Source: Ophiostoma sp. CBS 140.51
Lineage: Eukaryota; Ascomycota; Sordariomycetes; Ophiostomatales; Ophiostomataceae
NCBI GenBank assembly: GCA_029298735.1
Contig: JANSLP010000004.1
Coordinates: forward strand, 62,001 to 126,000
Reading direction: 5' to 3'
DNA length: 64,000 nt
Under the pieces are notes generated by a model. It was given only the letters and a program-made list of their open reading frames with translations, did not search any database and was not told the DNA's origin. Below, in pieces: positions 62,709 to 64,000 of the stretch. Position numbers and translations under genes: made by a program. Positions within the stretch are counted from its first letter, which is position 1; every line of letters starts with the position of its first letter.

Positions 62709-64000
62709 ATGCGGCCGCCCGCCATGGCCTACATGAGAAAACGCGCCGCCGTTGCCTGCAATTATTGCCGCCATAGGTATTTCCGCTTTCCCCTTCCTTT
62801 CTTTTCTCTTTCTCCTCATCTAACATGCCAGAAAACGACGATGTGATGCAAAGACACCAGTTTGCAGTCTGTGCGCCGAGAGCGGCGTTCCCTGCGAGTA
62901 CCCAGATGCTCCCAATGATGTGTATGAACCTCAGTAGTGTATCTTTTTTACTGTCCGTCTCATCTACTCACTACCATCTAGAAGGGCCGTCAGTCGGCCG
63001 GCAGACGCCGGCCTGCAGCCTCTTCTGAGCCGCATCGCCAAACTCGAGGCCCAAGTCCAGCAGCAGGCCGAGTTTATGGCCAGCTGGAATGGAGTCGGCC
63101 TAGGAGCAGGAGGAGGAGGACTCGCGCCTGCTGCACCATCAACAACAATAACTACTTCTCCCAGACCACCATTCAACTCCGACATTGCTCATCACCACAT
63201 TCCCGGCATGGATGATGCACAAGATGCTCACGATGTCTCCCTCATTATCCCCGTCGGCCACTGGACCACCACGGGAAACCTGTTGTCTCTCCCACAGATT
63301 AAAAACCTGCTGGGCTACTACCCGCCCAACTTCTTCTTACAGCTTGAGTCCTCGCGTGCCAACGCCGTCCATGCCCATGTCTGCGAGTCGCCAGCCTTGC
63401 CTACACTTGATGCGGCTGAGACGGACACCTTGGTGGACGCATTCTTCGCTTACGTCTACCCCGTCTTCCCCGTGCTCGATCGCGACATGTTTGTGCCGCT
63501 TTACCAGAAAGTGCTCGAGCAGGGGTTGCGTGCTGAACCCGCCAGTGCGCTCTGCCTTATGCTCTTTGCCCTGGGCAAGATGGCCCTGCTCGACCGTGAG
63601 AGCGGCAGCGACACAGACAGCACAAACAGCGGCACCCCGGCAGCTACAGACGAGCTACGCGGCATCGACTACTTTGCGCCCGCGTACCGCATTGCTACAG
63701 CTGAGTGGGGATTTTGCTATGAGGCCGATCATATTCTACCTCTTGCTTTGGTGCATGGCGCTCTCTACCTGCAGTATATGAATTTGCCTCTTCAGGCCTG
63801 GAGAATGGTGCATCTCACATCGATCAACCTGCAGTACTCTGTGGCCAGCTCTCGTGAGCGGAGACCACACGACGATACGGCCACTACGTCCACCCGGCTC
63901 TACTGGGCTTGCTTTATTTTTGAGAGGTGATTTTGAACCCAGCGTTCTTGCCACGAACCTTCGTTTCATACTAATGTTCTCAGTGACACACTAGCCGAGT
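62709..64000 (+). CDS. Zn2Cys6 transcription factor, 3' end beyond window
   Basis: Exons are 62709-62776, 62832-62921, 62982-63926 and 63984 onward, all with GT..AG introns. The zinc cluster spans the first intron and reads CNYCRHRKRRCDAKTPVCSL then CAESGVPC, giving C-x2-C-x6-C-x6-C-x2-C-x6-C. A Leu/Gln-rich coiled segment (LLSRIAKLEAQVQQQAEF) follows and may mediate dimerisation. The middle-homology region runs from about LPTLDAAETDTLVDAFFAYV, with YVYPVFPVLDRDMF typical of the fungal_trans domain. A TGA just upstream at 62703 closes the frame, so the start is 62709 or the ATG at 62724. It lies downstream of the monooxygenase gene in the same direction and is a candidate regulator of that group. 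The C-terminus is missing because the window ends. Confidence 0.85.

Overview
The window looks like nuclear DNA of a filamentous ascomycete, most likely a Sordariomycete. Introns are short with GT..AG borders and CTAAC-type branch sites, coding sequence is GC-rich, and 5' leaders are A/C- or C/T-rich. The gene families are also typical of Pezizomycotina: Zn2Cys6 regulators, LaeA-like methyltransferases, ankyrin-CorA proteins and an LDB19-type arrestin. I cannot name the genus. I support 17 protein genes. I found no tRNA, rRNA, CRISPR array or intact transposon.

From 1 to 31.6 kb the genes are mostly housekeeping. They are a small single-pass membrane protein, the spliceosomal/decay factor LSM3 (three introns), a PPR-like mitochondrial protein, the GPI-anchor de-N-acetylase (GPI12/PIG-L), a four-helix membrane protein, an Rsp5-adaptor arrestin (LDB19/ART1 type), a GTPBP1-like translational GTPase, a small cysteine-rich and probably acylated protein, an ankyrin-CorA membrane protein, and a secreted CBM52-like wall protein.

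From 31.6 to 48 kb three minus-strand genes with regulatory or specialised-metabolism character are separated by long gaps: a LaeA-like methyltransferase with four introns and two microexons, a Zn2Cys6 transcription factor, and a sterol-methyltransferase-like enzyme. A 7.5 kb stretch with no recognisable gene follows.

From 55.5 kb to the right edge the genes become tightly packed: a GH18 chitinase-like protein, an HSL-type esterase, a LovD/beta-lactamase-fold enzyme, a Baeyer-Villiger-type flavin monooxygenase divergent from it, and a second Zn2Cys6 regulator cut by the window end. Together they resemble a small oxidation and ester-hydrolysis or acyl-transfer cluster with a local regulator. 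The shared promoter between the LovD-like and monooxygenase genes carries CGG/CCG arrangements of the kind Zn2Cys6 proteins bind. This is the best candidate in the window for an uncharacterised system, but its substrate cannot be read from sequence.

Gene-free DNA is unusually abundant (8.6, 7.5, 5.5 and 4.2 kb gaps). It holds pyrimidine-rich leaders, small tandem repeats and isolated regulatory-looking motifs.
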